A stretch of 58,285 bases of DNA from Hoeflea sp. Its GTDB lineage: Bacteria > Pseudomonadota > Alphaproteobacteria > Rhizobiales > Rhizobiaceae. A model generated the notes under the pieces. That model was not told the origin of the DNA. It searched no databases and saw nothing but the letters and a program-made list of their open reading frames with translations. The stretch covers positions 1 through 58,285 of the forward strand of contig NZ_JAUXOD010000114.1 of the NCBI RefSeq assembly GCF_030682515.1, given 5' to 3'. The position numbers were made by a program, and so were the translations under genes. This document shows, piece by piece, positions 35,269 through 43,060 of this stretch. Within the stretch, counting starts at the first letter, position 1; every line of letters begins with the position of its first letter.

Positions 35269-35752
35269 GGGGGTACCTGTCGCACAAGAGAGGTCGGCTG
35301 CGGCGAGTGTGGCTGATTCCCGGAGCGTGCCCCAGAGGTTTTGCGACCCCGCGCGCCACCGGCCCGCAAACCTGACCGCGCCGGCTGTCCCGCCACCGTG
35401 GCCCAAAAGCCGCAGCGCGGCAGGTTTCGCGGCGGCGATGCGGGAAACGGCTCCCCTCCAATCGCGCCATTTGCTAGGGAAAGGGCTCGGACGCAATGCT
35501 CCTCGGGGTTCATTTTGCCTAAGTAATCGCCGGTCTCAGTCCAGTTTCACCCGTATTGCCGGCCGGCGTCCCGCTGCCCGGAGTTGATTACGTTCATCGG
35601 GTGGTGGCGAGAGACCGGCTTGGCATTCTCCTGTGCCATGGGCGGGTCCGCTGTTCCGGCTCGTCCGCCACCCACATCCTCGCCACGCCGCGCCCGCATG
35701 GGATTTCTCCTGCACCCTCCTGATGGACTTCCGAACGGAAGACCACCACGAC
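35269..35752. other. Intergenic region with no recognisable gene
   Basis: A 484-bp gap between lrgA (leftward) and the DUF1062 gene (rightward). Both promoters must lie here. Open frames on either strand show no family resemblance and no good ribosome binding sites; one in-frame extension (from GTG 35633) of the DUF1062 gene is possible but lacks homology-like sequence. I see no RNA gene or repeat. Confidence 0.5.
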
Positions 35753-36382
35753 ATGTGCAAGACGCTTCGGGTCCGCTGGACCCTCATTCCGCAGACCGCT
35801 CCCCAGCCCTGGATCACCTGCAGCGGCTGCCGGGGCCTAAGGCCTTTCCGCTGCAGCGGAAAGATCCGGCTCAACGCCAATGGCCGCAGGCTCGACGCCT
35901 GGCTCATCTACAAGTGCCTTGACTGCGACAAGACCTGGAACCGGCCGGTGTTCGAGCGCCGCAATGTGCGCGACATCGATCCGGCCGTGATGGAGGCAAT
36001 GCAAGGCAACGATCCGGACTGGATCCGCGCGGAGGCGTTCAACCTCGAGGCGCTTCGGCACAAGTCGACGCGGATCGACGAATTTTCCGAAGTCGAGATT
36101 TCAAAGGAGATCCTCGGCGAGGCGCCCGGCGGGACGCGCCTTGCAATCGAGCTCGCGGCGCCGTGGCCGGTCGACCTGCGACTTGATCGTTTCCTTGCCG
36201 CTGAACTCAAGATTTCAAGGGCGCGGCTCGCGGCGCTGCATGAGAGCGGCGGGATCCGGACAGAGCCCGACGGCATCCTGCGGCGGCGGATCCGGAGCGG
36301 CACGGTCGTGTTCCTCGACCTCTCCGCCGGGGAAGAGCCAATGGCCTCATTGCGCAGCTTGGCTGTGGGGGACGGAGCGTAG
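35753..36382 (+). CDS. DUF1062 domain-containing protein
   Basis: A 209-aa protein of the DUF1062 family. The N-terminal third carries two CxxC zinc-ribbon-like pairs (ITCSGCRGLRPFRCSGKIRL and YKCLDCDKTWNRPV) in the spacing usual for the family. The middle has NPDWIRAEAFN-like and helical sequence, and the C-terminus ARLAALHESGGIRTEPDG resembles an S4-like RNA-binding loop. The ATG at 35753 (MCKTLRVRW) fits homologues best; ATG 35723 is an alternative. The function is unknown. It ends before a strong hairpin shared with the convergent yqaA-like gene. Confidence 0.85.
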   Translation: MCKTLRVRWTLIPQTAPQPWITCSGCRGLRPFRCSGKIRLNANGRRLDAWLIYKCLDCDKTWNRPVFERRNVRDIDPAVMEAMQGNDPDWIRAEAFNLEALRHKSTRIDEFSEVEISKEILGEAPGGTRLAIELAAPWPVDLRLDRFLAAELKISRARLAALHESGGIRTEPDGILRRRIRSGTVVFLDLSAGEEPMASLRSLAVGDGA

Positions 36383-36391
36383 CCTCACCTC

Positions 36392-36413
36392 AAGGCCCGG
36401 GATGCCGGGCCTT
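36392..36413. terminator. Bidirectional terminator-like hairpin
   Basis: AAGGCCCGG (36392-36400) and CCGGGCCTT (36405-36413) form a perfect 9-bp stem with a GATG loop in the 44-bp gap between two convergent genes. No long T-run follows on either strand, so termination may be only partial, but position and symmetry fit a shared terminator. Confidence 0.55.
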
Positions 36414-36426
36414 CAGGGTCTCACGG

Positions 36427-36864
36427 TCACGACAACGCGCCGATGCCGGCGGCCAGCACGGCGTAGCGGCCGATCTTGCCGATCGAGACGAGGAGCACAA
36501 AGCGCCACAGCGGCTCGCGCATGATGCCGGCAGCCAGCGTCAGCGGATCGCCGATGATCGGCACCCAGGCCAAGAGCAGCGACCAATAGCCGAAGCGCCG
36601 GTAGCTATTTTGCGCGCGGGCGAGCTGCGCCTCGCTTGCGGGGAACCATTTCCTCGTCCGGAACCGCTCGACGCCGCGGCCCATCAGCCAGTTGAGCACG
36701 GAGCCCAGGATATTGCCCAGGCTTGCCACCGCCACCAGGGCCAAGACTGGCTGGCCGCTGGCCAGGATCAGCCCGGTGAGCACGCTTTCCGACTGCGCCG
36801 GTATCAGCGTGGCGGCCAGAAACGCCGCAAGGAACAGGCTGCCATAGGCGGCAAGATCGATCAT
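36427..36864 (-). CDS. YqaA family membrane protein
   Basis: A 145-aa membrane protein of the YqaA group within the DedA/VTT (SNARE-associated) superfamily. It has about four hydrophobic segments. Typical features are the early SLFLAAFLAATLIPAQSE, GNILGSVLNWLMGRG (the G-x3-G-x-N-W.LGR signature), and SLLLAWVPIIGDPLTLAAGIMR. Members of the wider family are lipid scramblases or transport-linked; the precise role of YqaA is unknown. It stands alone, convergent with the DUF1062 gene. Confidence 0.9.
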   Translation of the reverse strand: MIDLAAYGSLFLAAFLAATLIPAQSESVLTGLILASGQPVLALVAVASLGNILGSVLNWLMGRGVERFRTRKWFPASEAQLARAQNSYRRFGYWSLLLAWVPIIGDPLTLAAGIMREPLWRFVLLVSIGKIGRYAVLAAGIGALS

Positions 36865-36967
36865 GGTGGGCGGACCTCTGTCGGACGGGCGCGGCGATGG
36901 AGTACGCTTCCTGCCTATAAGCCCCGGGCGGCGATGGGAACACCAGTCAGGTCCAAGGGCCGCGGTT

Positions 36968-37381
36968 TTATCCCGGCATGTGCTCGAAGGCGGGCAGGGC
37001 GGGATCCATCCGGTCCCGGGCGTGGGCGCGCATGGCGTAGGTCACCGCCTGCGGCGCAAACAGACCTGGATCGTCCAGGCTCGTGGCCGTGACCGAAAAG
37101 AGGTCCGGCATGGCGACGAAGGTCAGATAGACCGGCGTGCCACATTCCGGGCAGAAGGCGTGGATCTTGTCATTGCCGCTGTCGGCCATGATGCGCCAGG
37201 TCGAGGCCTCGCCGGTCACTCTCACCTCGGAGCAGCGCGGGAAGGTCAGATAGGATCCGTGCCCGGTGCCGCTTCGCTGCTGGCAGTCCCGGCACTGGCA
37301 GTGGTTCTGGAATATGGGCGTGGCCTGCGTATGGTAGCGGATGGCGCCGCAGGCGCAGCCGCCGCTGTAGGTCTTGCTCAT
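36968..37381 (-). CDS. GFA family protein (glutathione-dependent formaldehyde-activating type)
   Basis: A 137-aa zinc-binding protein of the GFA family. Zinc-ligand motifs are GGCACGAIRY near the start, CQCRDCQQRSG near residue 28 and the CPECGTPVY pair near 78, matching the structural and catalytic zinc sites. Despite the family name, most members do not demonstrably act on formaldehyde; they are Mss4-like thiol proteins. The ATG at 37381 gives the standard start. It lies 40 bp downstream of the SRPBCC gene on the same strand and may be in the ArsR-led operon. Confidence 0.9.
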   Translation of the reverse strand: MSKTYSGGCACGAIRYHTQATPIFQNHCQCRDCQQRSGTGHGSYLTFPRCSEVRVTGEASTWRIMADSGNDKIHAFCPECGTPVYLTFVAMPDLFSVTATSLDDPGLFAPQAVTYAMRAHARDRMDPALPAFEHMPG

Positions 37382-37421
37382 GGTCGATCTCCCGGGACAC
37401 AAAAGGGTCGGGGCAGGGTGC

Positions 37422-37886
37422 TCAGGCCGCCTTCGGCTTGGAGAAGATGTCGATCGGCGTACCGGTTTCGAGGAACGACTTGAGGCTCGAAAGCACGGCC
37501 GGCCAGCCCTTGGAAATGCCGTTGGCCATGCCGCTGTCCTTCACAAGATCGTCGTGGCTCACGGTCAGGCGGACCATGGTGTCGTATTCGACGATGTCGA
37601 AGGTCACCCGGCTGTAGGCGTCGGGGTCGGAGGCCTGGGAGGCGTTGGCCCAGCTGATGACGAGACGCGAGGGCGGCGCAATCTCGATGACTTCCCCGAC
37701 AAGTTCGACGGTGCGGTCATCATTGGCGCGGATGTGCTGCCATTGCGAACCGGGGTTCCAATCGGAGACGTTCTCGTGGCCCCAGTAGCGCCGGGCGATG
37801 TCAGGCCTGGTGATGGCCTCGAACACTTTCTCGGGCGTCGAGCGGATATAGGTCACATAGACAAAGCTGGTTGTCTCTCTCGGCAT
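37422..37886 (-). CDS. SRPBCC/AHSA1 domain protein
   Basis: A 154-aa protein of the AHSA1 (activator of Hsp90 ATPase homologue) branch of the SRPBCC fold. Characteristic sequences are FVYVTYIRSTPEKVFEAITRPD at the start, RYWGHENVSDWNPGSQW, and the C-terminal ISKGWPAVLSSLKSFLETG. Such proteins bind small hydrophobic ligands. It begins one base after the stop of the ArsR-type regulator gene, a very common gene pair in proteobacteria; the regulator probably controls this gene and itself. Target compound unknown. Confidence 0.92.
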   Translation of the reverse strand: MPRETTSFVYVTYIRSTPEKVFEAITRPDIARRYWGHENVSDWNPGSQWQHIRANDDRTVELVGEVIEIAPPSRLVISWANASQASDPDAYSRVTFDIVEYDTMVRLTVSHDDLVKDSGMANGISKGWPAVLSSLKSFLETGTPIDIFSKPKAA

Positions 37887-37887
37887 G

Positions 37888-38220
37888 TCAGTCTCCTTCG
37901 AGTTCCTGCTTGAGATCGTGCAGCAGGGTGAGCCGCTGCGTTTCGAATTTGCGCACCCAGCGCTCGTAGACCTCGTGCAGAGGCACCGGGTTGATGAAAT
38001 GCAGCTTCTCCCGGCCGCGCCGGACCGTGCTGATCAGGTTGGCGTCCTCGAGGATCCCCAGATGCTGCGTGGCCGATTGACGGGCCATGGCGAGGCCCTC
38101 GCACAGCTCGCCGAGCGACTGTCCGTTCCTTTTGCACAGCAGGTCGAGCAGCAGTCTGCGGGTCGGGTCGGCCAGCGCCTTGAACACCTTGTCCGCGTCG
38201 TCTGTCGGTCTTGTTGTCAT
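37888..38220 (-). CDS. ArsR family winged-helix regulator
   Basis: A 110-aa ArsR-type repressor. The winged-helix region has KALADPTRRLLLDLLCKRNGQ and LCEGLAMARQSATQHLGILEDANLI, and HFINPVPLHEVYERWV follows in the C-terminal helix. No cysteine metal-binding motif of the ELCVCDL type is seen, so it is a non-metal ArsR of the type paired with AHSA1/SRPBCC genes. The paired gene begins one base downstream. Its 5' region (38221-38452) is shared with the divergent MarR gene. Confidence 0.92.
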   Translation of the reverse strand: MTTRPTDDADKVFKALADPTRRLLLDLLCKRNGQSLGELCEGLAMARQSATQHLGILEDANLISTVRRGREKLHFINPVPLHEVYERWVRKFETQRLTLLHDLKQELEGD

Positions 38221-38405
38221 GGGATTAATATGCAGGCAATTACCTGCATGTCAAGCGGGAGACAACACTCGGCCCGGAAAATCCGGCGGGGAGGGCACCA
38301 GATCATACCCTACGGTCAAGCCAAGTTTTTGCCACATTTCTACTCGTCACGTTATTTCAACAGGTTAGAATGTGAGACAGCGACCCGCAGCGGTATATAC
38401 ATAGC

Positions 38406-38441
38406 GCACTATATAGTATTGCATAGTGCGCTATATAGTGC
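38406..38441. promoter_or_regulatory. Tandem palindromic operators before marR
   Basis: Two near-identical palindromes, GCACTATATAGTAT (38406-38419) and GCGCTATATAGTGC (38428-38441), are spaced exactly 22 bp apart, about two helical turns. A longer symmetry, ATAGCGCACTAT (38401-38412) with ATAGTGCGCTAT (38423-38434), links them. They lie 12 bp before the marR ATG, and fit autoregulation by the encoded MarR protein. Confidence 0.7.
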
Positions 38442-38452
38442 TATTGAGGCGC

Positions 38453-38902
38453 ATGAGTTTCGACAGAACCCGTTCGGCCGGCGTGCTGGCCAGTGAATTG
38501 GCGCGGATTTACGGTGCGGAGCTGCAACGCCGCCTGGCGCCGCTCGGCCTGTCGCCGGCGCAATTCCTGGTGCTGAGCGAGCTCTGCACTGACGACGGAC
38601 AGACCCAGCGCGCGCTCGCGCTCAGACTGGGCGTGGAGCAGGCGACCATGGCCAACACGCTGGCGCGGATGGAGCGCGACCTTTTGGTGGCGCGCACCCC
38701 GCATCCGGATGACCGGCGGTCGCAGATCATGGTCCTGACCGCCGCGGCGCGCGCACTCGAACCCGCGGCCGTGGCGGCGGCGGTCGAGGTCAACCAGGCG
38801 GTGATCGAGGGCCTGCCTCGGGCCGAGCGCGAGCTGTTCCTGAGCATGCTGGGCCGGGTCGTCTCGGGCATGCGCGACCGGGATGACGAACCGGACGGCT
38901 AA
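38453..38902 (+). CDS. MarR family transcriptional regulator
   Basis: A 149-aa MarR-type winged-helix protein. The motif LRLGVEQATMANTLARMERDLLVARTPHPDDRRSQ covers the recognition helix and the wing with its typical DDRR signature (given here in fragments: TMANTLARMERD and PHPDDRRS). N- and C-terminal helices for dimerisation are present. The ATG at 38453 is chosen; a GTG at 38426 is in frame but lies inside the operator region and would make it part of the protein. Two palindromes sit immediately upstream. The EamA transporter gene follows after 125 bp and is a possible target. Ligand unknown. Confidence 0.92.
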   Translation: MSFDRTRSAGVLASELARIYGAELQRRLAPLGLSPAQFLVLSELCTDDGQTQRALALRLGVEQATMANTLARMERDLLVARTPHPDDRRSQIMVLTAAARALEPAAVAAAVEVNQAVIEGLPRAERELFLSMLGRVVSGMRDRDDEPDG

Positions 38903-39027
38903 TTCAGGATCCGGCGTCATCAGGGGGTTTCGCCAGGCCGCCAAACGGGGTAGGGACGCCAGGCGGTCCTTTCCGGGTGCGTTTCACCCGTCCCACGACC
39001 TGCCTCAACCCATCGGGAACCGTTTTC

Positions 39028-39936
39028 ATGGACAATATGCGCGGCATCATCCTGATGGTGATCGGAATGGCGGGATTTGCCGCCGAGGACATGTTCATCA
39101 AGCTCGCCGCGTCCGGCCTGCCGGTGGGACAGATCCTGGTGGTTCTGGGGTTTTTCGGCGCCGCCTTTTTTGCGATTTACGCGCGCCTGAATGGCACCAG
39201 CGTCATTTCCAAGGGGTTCTTTCATCCGGCGGTGATCGTTCGCAATCTCAGCGAGATGCTGGGCGGGCTGTGCTTCGTCACCGGCCTGACGCTGATCCCG
39301 CTCGCCACGCTGACGACGATCCTGCAGGCCACGCCGCTGCTCGTGACCATGGGCGCAGCGCTGGTGCTGGGCGAGAAGGTCGGCTGGCGGCGGTGGACCG
39401 CGATCCTGATCGGTTTCGGCGGCGTGCTGCTGGTGATCCGTCCGGGATTTGAAGGGTTTGAGCCGGCGGTTCTGCTGGCCGTGCTGGCCGTCATCGGTCT
39501 GGCGATCCGGGATCTCGCGAGCCGCAAGGTGCCGCACTCGATCTCCTCGCTGCAACTCTCCGCCTGGGGCTTCTTTGCCGTGGGCGTGTCGGGCGCCGTG
39601 CTGCTCGGCGTCACCGGCGGCGCCGCCGTTCCGAACCTGCGCGAGGCGGCGTATCTCACCGGCGCGCTGACGGTGGGCGTGGGCGCCTACTGGGCGCTGA
39701 CCGAGGCCACCCGCATCGGCGAGATCGGCGTGGTGACGCCGTTCCGTTATTCGCGACTGGTGTTCTCGACCTTCATCGGCATGCTGGTCTTTGCGGAATA
39801 CCCCGACGGCTACACGCTTGCCGGCGCCTGCATCATCATCGCCACCGGCGTCTACACGATCATGCGCGAACGCAAGCGCCGCAGGCTTGCGGCCGAGGAC
39901 CTGCGCGCCGCCTCCGCCGCCGGAACCGTGCTCTGA
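39028..39936 (+). CDS. EamA/DMT family transporter
   Basis: A 302-aa inner-membrane protein with ten hydrophobic segments in two EamA repeats (about 5-135 and 150-285). Typical markers are NLSEMLGGLCFVTGLTLIPLATLTTILQATPLLV and ALVLGEKVGWRRW in the first repeat, in fragments, and EIGVVTPFRYSRLVFSTFIGMLVFAE with RPGFEG in the second. EamA proteins export metabolites or drugs; the substrate cannot be read. The ATG at 39028 is chosen over 38977, because the first helix starts nine residues on. It follows the marR gene in the same direction and may be regulated by it. Confidence 0.92.
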   Translation: MDNMRGIILMVIGMAGFAAEDMFIKLAASGLPVGQILVVLGFFGAAFFAIYARLNGTSVISKGFFHPAVIVRNLSEMLGGLCFVTGLTLIPLATLTTILQATPLLVTMGAALVLGEKVGWRRWTAILIGFGGVLLVIRPGFEGFEPAVLLAVLAVIGLAIRDLASRKVPHSISSLQLSAWGFFAVGVSGAVLLGVTGGAAVPNLREAAYLTGALTVGVGAYWALTEATRIGEIGVVTPFRYSRLVFSTFIGMLVFAEYPDGYTLAGACIIIATGVYTIMRERKRRRLAAEDLRAASAAGTVL

Positions 39937-39959
39937 CGGGCAGGGCCCGGCGCGCCGCT

Positions 39960-41444
39960 CTAATGCCCGTAGCGGGCTTCCAGATGGGCAATGAAAAAGG
40001 CCGGGTTGAGTTCCTCGCCGGTGGCCTCTCTCAGGATCGCGGGCGTCGATCCGGTCGAGGCTTTTGCCCAGATATTGTCGCGCCGCCAGGCGTTGACCGC
40101 ATCGAAATCCCCGACTGCGATCTGGGTGTCGATGTCCGGATTGGCCCTGGCGATCGCCGCCCATTGCTGCGCCGCCATCAGCGCGCCCAGCGTATAGGAC
40201 GGGAAATAGCCAAACGCGCCCGAGGGCCAGTGCACATCCTGCATCGGGCCATTCTTCGGATCGTCAATGGTCGAGATGCCGAGCGATGCCTGCATCTTGT
40301 CGTCCCAGGCCTCGGGCAGATCCCTGACCTCGATCCGGCCGGACAGCAGATCCTGTTCCAGTTCGTAGCGCAGGATCACATGCAGTGGGTAGGTGACCTC
40401 GTCGGCATCGACCCGGATCTTTCCGCGCCGGACCTGGTGCACATGCGGCAGCAGGTCCTCGATGGTCCAGGTTTCCTTCAGATGCGCGTCGACCAGCGGC
40501 AGCGCGAAGCGCCAGAAGGCCGGGTTGCGGCCGATCTGCTTTTCGACGAACAGGCTCTGGCTTTCGTGCAGCGACATGCCGCGCGCCTTGCCAGAGGGCC
40601 AGTGACCCCAGTCCTTGGGCAGGTTCTGCTCATAGAGACCGTGGCCGGTTTCGTGCAGGATGCCCATCAGCGCGGGCAGGAATTCGTCGGTGCGGTAGCG
40701 CGTGGTCATGCGCACGTCGGTGGGCACGCCGCCGCAGAAGGGATGATCGGAGACCGACAGGCTGCCATGGTTCATGTCGAAGCCGACGGCCTTCATCATC
40801 TCGAGCCCCAGCGCCTTCTGCCGCTCCACCGGATAGTCGCCGGACAGCGGCTTGAGCGGCCGCAGCTTCTGACGCTGCGCCTGCACCTCGAGCGCCCTGG
40901 GCACGAAATCGACCAGGAACGCCTTGAGCTCGTCAAAGACCGGGGTGACGGTAGCCGTCCGGTTGCCCGGGTCGTATTGTTCCATCAGCGCGTCATAGGG
41001 CGCTAGCCCGAGCGCGTCGGCGCGCAGCGCCGCTTCCTCGCGTATGATGGCGACGACGCCTTCGAGCGCCGGCTGGAACGAAGCCCAGTCGCCGCCGGGC
41101 CGCGCCTTGCGCCACAATTGCTCGGAGCGCATCGCCGTGCCCATCTTGCGCTCGACGAAATCGGAGGGCAGGCAGGTCATGTTGATGTAGCTGCGCTCGA
41201 GCTCGCCCACTGCGATCTTCTGCTCGGCAGTCAGGTCCTCGGCCTTCGCTGCCTCGATCCAGTCGCGAACCCTCGGGTCGGTCGCCTGGCGGTGATACAT
41301 GCCCGAAAGCGTCGACATCGCCTCGGCGCGGGCTTCGCCGCCGCCCGGCGCCATGTTGGTTGCCTCGTCGGTGCCGAGGATGGACAGCGCGTGATCGAGC
41401 GCGCCGAGCGCGCGGCAATGGTCGTCTAGCTTGGCGAAGGACAT
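39960..41444 (-). CDS. M32 family metallocarboxypeptidase (Taq-type)
   Basis: A 494-aa zinc carboxypeptidase of the M32 family. The zinc motif HETGH is in GILHETGHGLYEQNLP near residue 268, and the third ligand region is LHESQSLFVEKQIGR near 295. Other family signatures are YDALMEQYDPG and RGKIRVDADEVTYPLHVILRYELE, split here into RVDADEVTYPLHVILRYE. Length matches thermophilic Taq carboxypeptidase. Cytoplasmic, with no signal peptide. It probably clips C-terminal residues from peptides. Its 3' end is convergent with the EamA gene 24 bp away. Confidence 0.96.
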   Translation of the reverse strand: MSFAKLDDHCRALGALDHALSILGTDEATNMAPGGGEARAEAMSTLSGMYHRQATDPRVRDWIEAAKAEDLTAEQKIAVGELERSYINMTCLPSDFVERKMGTAMRSEQLWRKARPGGDWASFQPALEGVVAIIREEAALRADALGLAPYDALMEQYDPGNRTATVTPVFDELKAFLVDFVPRALEVQAQRQKLRPLKPLSGDYPVERQKALGLEMMKAVGFDMNHGSLSVSDHPFCGGVPTDVRMTTRYRTDEFLPALMGILHETGHGLYEQNLPKDWGHWPSGKARGMSLHESQSLFVEKQIGRNPAFWRFALPLVDAHLKETWTIEDLLPHVHQVRRGKIRVDADEVTYPLHVILRYELEQDLLSGRIEVRDLPEAWDDKMQASLGISTIDDPKNGPMQDVHWPSGAFGYFPSYTLGALMAAQQWAAIARANPDIDTQIAVGDFDAVNAWRRDNIWAKASTGSTPAILREATGEELNPAFFIAHLEARYGH

Positions 41445-41588
41445 GCGGGGGAACTCCGGGAAAACATGAGGTGGCTACCGGGATAAGCCAACGGGCAGGG
41501 GCGTGCAAGGGCGCGCTTGAAACCGGTCATGAGCCGTGAGCTTGAGCCCAATCTGGACTTCGCCGATCAATTGTGCACACCGTGACGC

Positions 41589-42764
41589 ATGTCCCTGACG
41601 CAAGACCTCGAGATAATTCTGGAAGCTGTCCTGCCAACCGATCCCAGCTTTCGGCGGGTCGAACAGGCGGTGATGGACAGCTGCATTCATGACGCTCGGC
41701 GATCCGCTTTAGAGGGCTCCAAAGAGGCCTTTCTGTTTTCCGCGATGCGCCTGCTCGCGCTTCCCGACAACGGACACACACGGCTGATCCCGAACGACTC
41801 CATCTCAGTGCTTCCGCTGCGGCTCGTAAGTATCGGGAGGGTGGTGCAGTTGACGGACACGGCGCTGGAGACCCCTGCGGCAAGAGGAGAGCTGATAGCC
41901 GTCAACGGTACAGCGGTGGGCGAGATTGAAGCCTCCGCAGCGAGATTTCTGGCGGGAACGCGCCAGCGGAAGCGAGTCATCGGGCCAATCCTTCTCGTAT
42001 GGCCCTATGCATTGGCTCACCTCGGTGTTTCTTCAAAAGAAAATACGACTGAATATCGCGTGAAAGACGAGAATGGGCGGATAACCGACCTGAAAATGGA
42101 GAATAAGCATACGGTTCCTGCATCGAAGCTTTACCCGAGAAACGAACATGGCAAGGCTGATCCGGCTTGGCAGCCCGAGAAATATGCGGAAATGGAGGAC
42201 TGGCAGGGGCTCGGGCTTTCGATATCTTTGCCAAGTTTCTTCGATCAAAGCCAAAGTGCGCTGCCGAAAGCCATCTCCGATGCAGCCGCCCGTGTAAGGG
42301 GAAGCTCGAACGAAACGCTCTTGATCGACATTCGCGGAAACACCGGCGGCAACTTCCTGCAAACGATGCCCTTGATCGACGCCATCTCTGAGGGCCCAAG
42401 CAGGCGGGTCGTCGTGCTTGTGGACAAGTTCACGTTCTCCGCCGCGATCGTGTTTGTCGCCATCTTGAAAAATCGTTTGGGACACAGGCTCAAACTCATC
42501 GCGGAAGAAATGGGCGACGGGTTGACGTTTTTTGCCGAGGGAGGGTTGCTCGATCTGCCAGCCAGCGGAGCGGTTGTTCGGTACTCATCAGCCTTTCATG
42601 ACTGGGAGAACGGAACCAGCAACGAGACCACCCCGGCCGAGATCGCCCGACAAATGGTCCCGGCAGGCAAACTGAGCCTGGATCGGGAATGGGTCGTAAG
42701 CTCTACTGCTGAGACTACGAAGAGGGCGTTTTATCGACAGGCTCTGAAGAGTCTGGCCGATTAG
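41589..42764 (+). CDS. S41-like (C-terminal processing protease family) protein
   Basis: A 391-aa protein with the layout of S41 peptidases but several departures. LPDNGHTRL (59-66) matches the N-terminal S41 element and GELIAVNGTAVGEIEA (100-115) looks PDZ-like. RGNTGG (249-254) is the family strand, with candidate nucleophile S284 in DKFTFSAAIVFVA. The usual lysine in the G.K..GKG strand about 25 residues on is absent: that place reads LIAEEMGDG. No signal peptide is present, so it seems cytoplasmic, unlike Ctp proteases. Codon use is less GC-rich than its neighbours, hinting at transfer. Catalysis is doubtful. It is alone between two unrelated genes. Confidence 0.75.
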   Translation: MSLTQDLEIILEAVLPTDPSFRRVEQAVMDSCIHDARRSALEGSKEAFLFSAMRLLALPDNGHTRLIPNDSISVLPLRLVSIGRVVQLTDTALETPAARGELIAVNGTAVGEIEASAARFLAGTRQRKRVIGPILLVWPYALAHLGVSSKENTTEYRVKDENGRITDLKMENKHTVPASKLYPRNEHGKADPAWQPEKYAEMEDWQGLGLSISLPSFFDQSQSALPKAISDAAARVRGSSNETLLIDIRGNTGGNFLQTMPLIDAISEGPSRRVVVLVDKFTFSAAIVFVAILKNRLGHRLKLIAEEMGDGLTFFAEGGLLDLPASGAVVRYSSAFHDWENGTSNETTPAEIARQMVPAGKLSLDREWVVSSTAETTKRAFYRQALKSLAD

Positions 42765-43060
42765 GCGAACGGCGGCTTGGTTGGCGACGCGGAAGCGACT
42801 GACCCCGTGCTTCTCCAACACCTACACCAAGATCGCATAAGATGGATTATGGAACTATCAGATATCTGTCCCTTGGGAAACGCGGCTTTGCGTGAACCTC
42901 GAGAAATCCAAGAGAATCATGCGTCTGCCGCGATTTCCGAGTCCATGCTGCGAGAATGGACTGCTGATTGATCGCTGGCAAGTCGCACGCGTTCTGCACT
43001 ATGCTTCGCCGCGCACGGGATGACGGACGGCGGCCGTCCGGTGCGACATATGAGGATGAC

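Noticed and set aside
39936-39970. Short inverted repeat ACGGGCA/TGCCCGT spanning the stops of the EamA and M32 genes.
   Set aside because: Seven-base arms with a 21-nt loop could arise by chance in this GC-rich sequence; too weak to call a terminator.
42777-42971. A 64-codon frame between the S41-like and CaiB-type genes.
   Set aside because: No ribosome binding site, no recognisable sequence; may be a remnant but nothing supports it.
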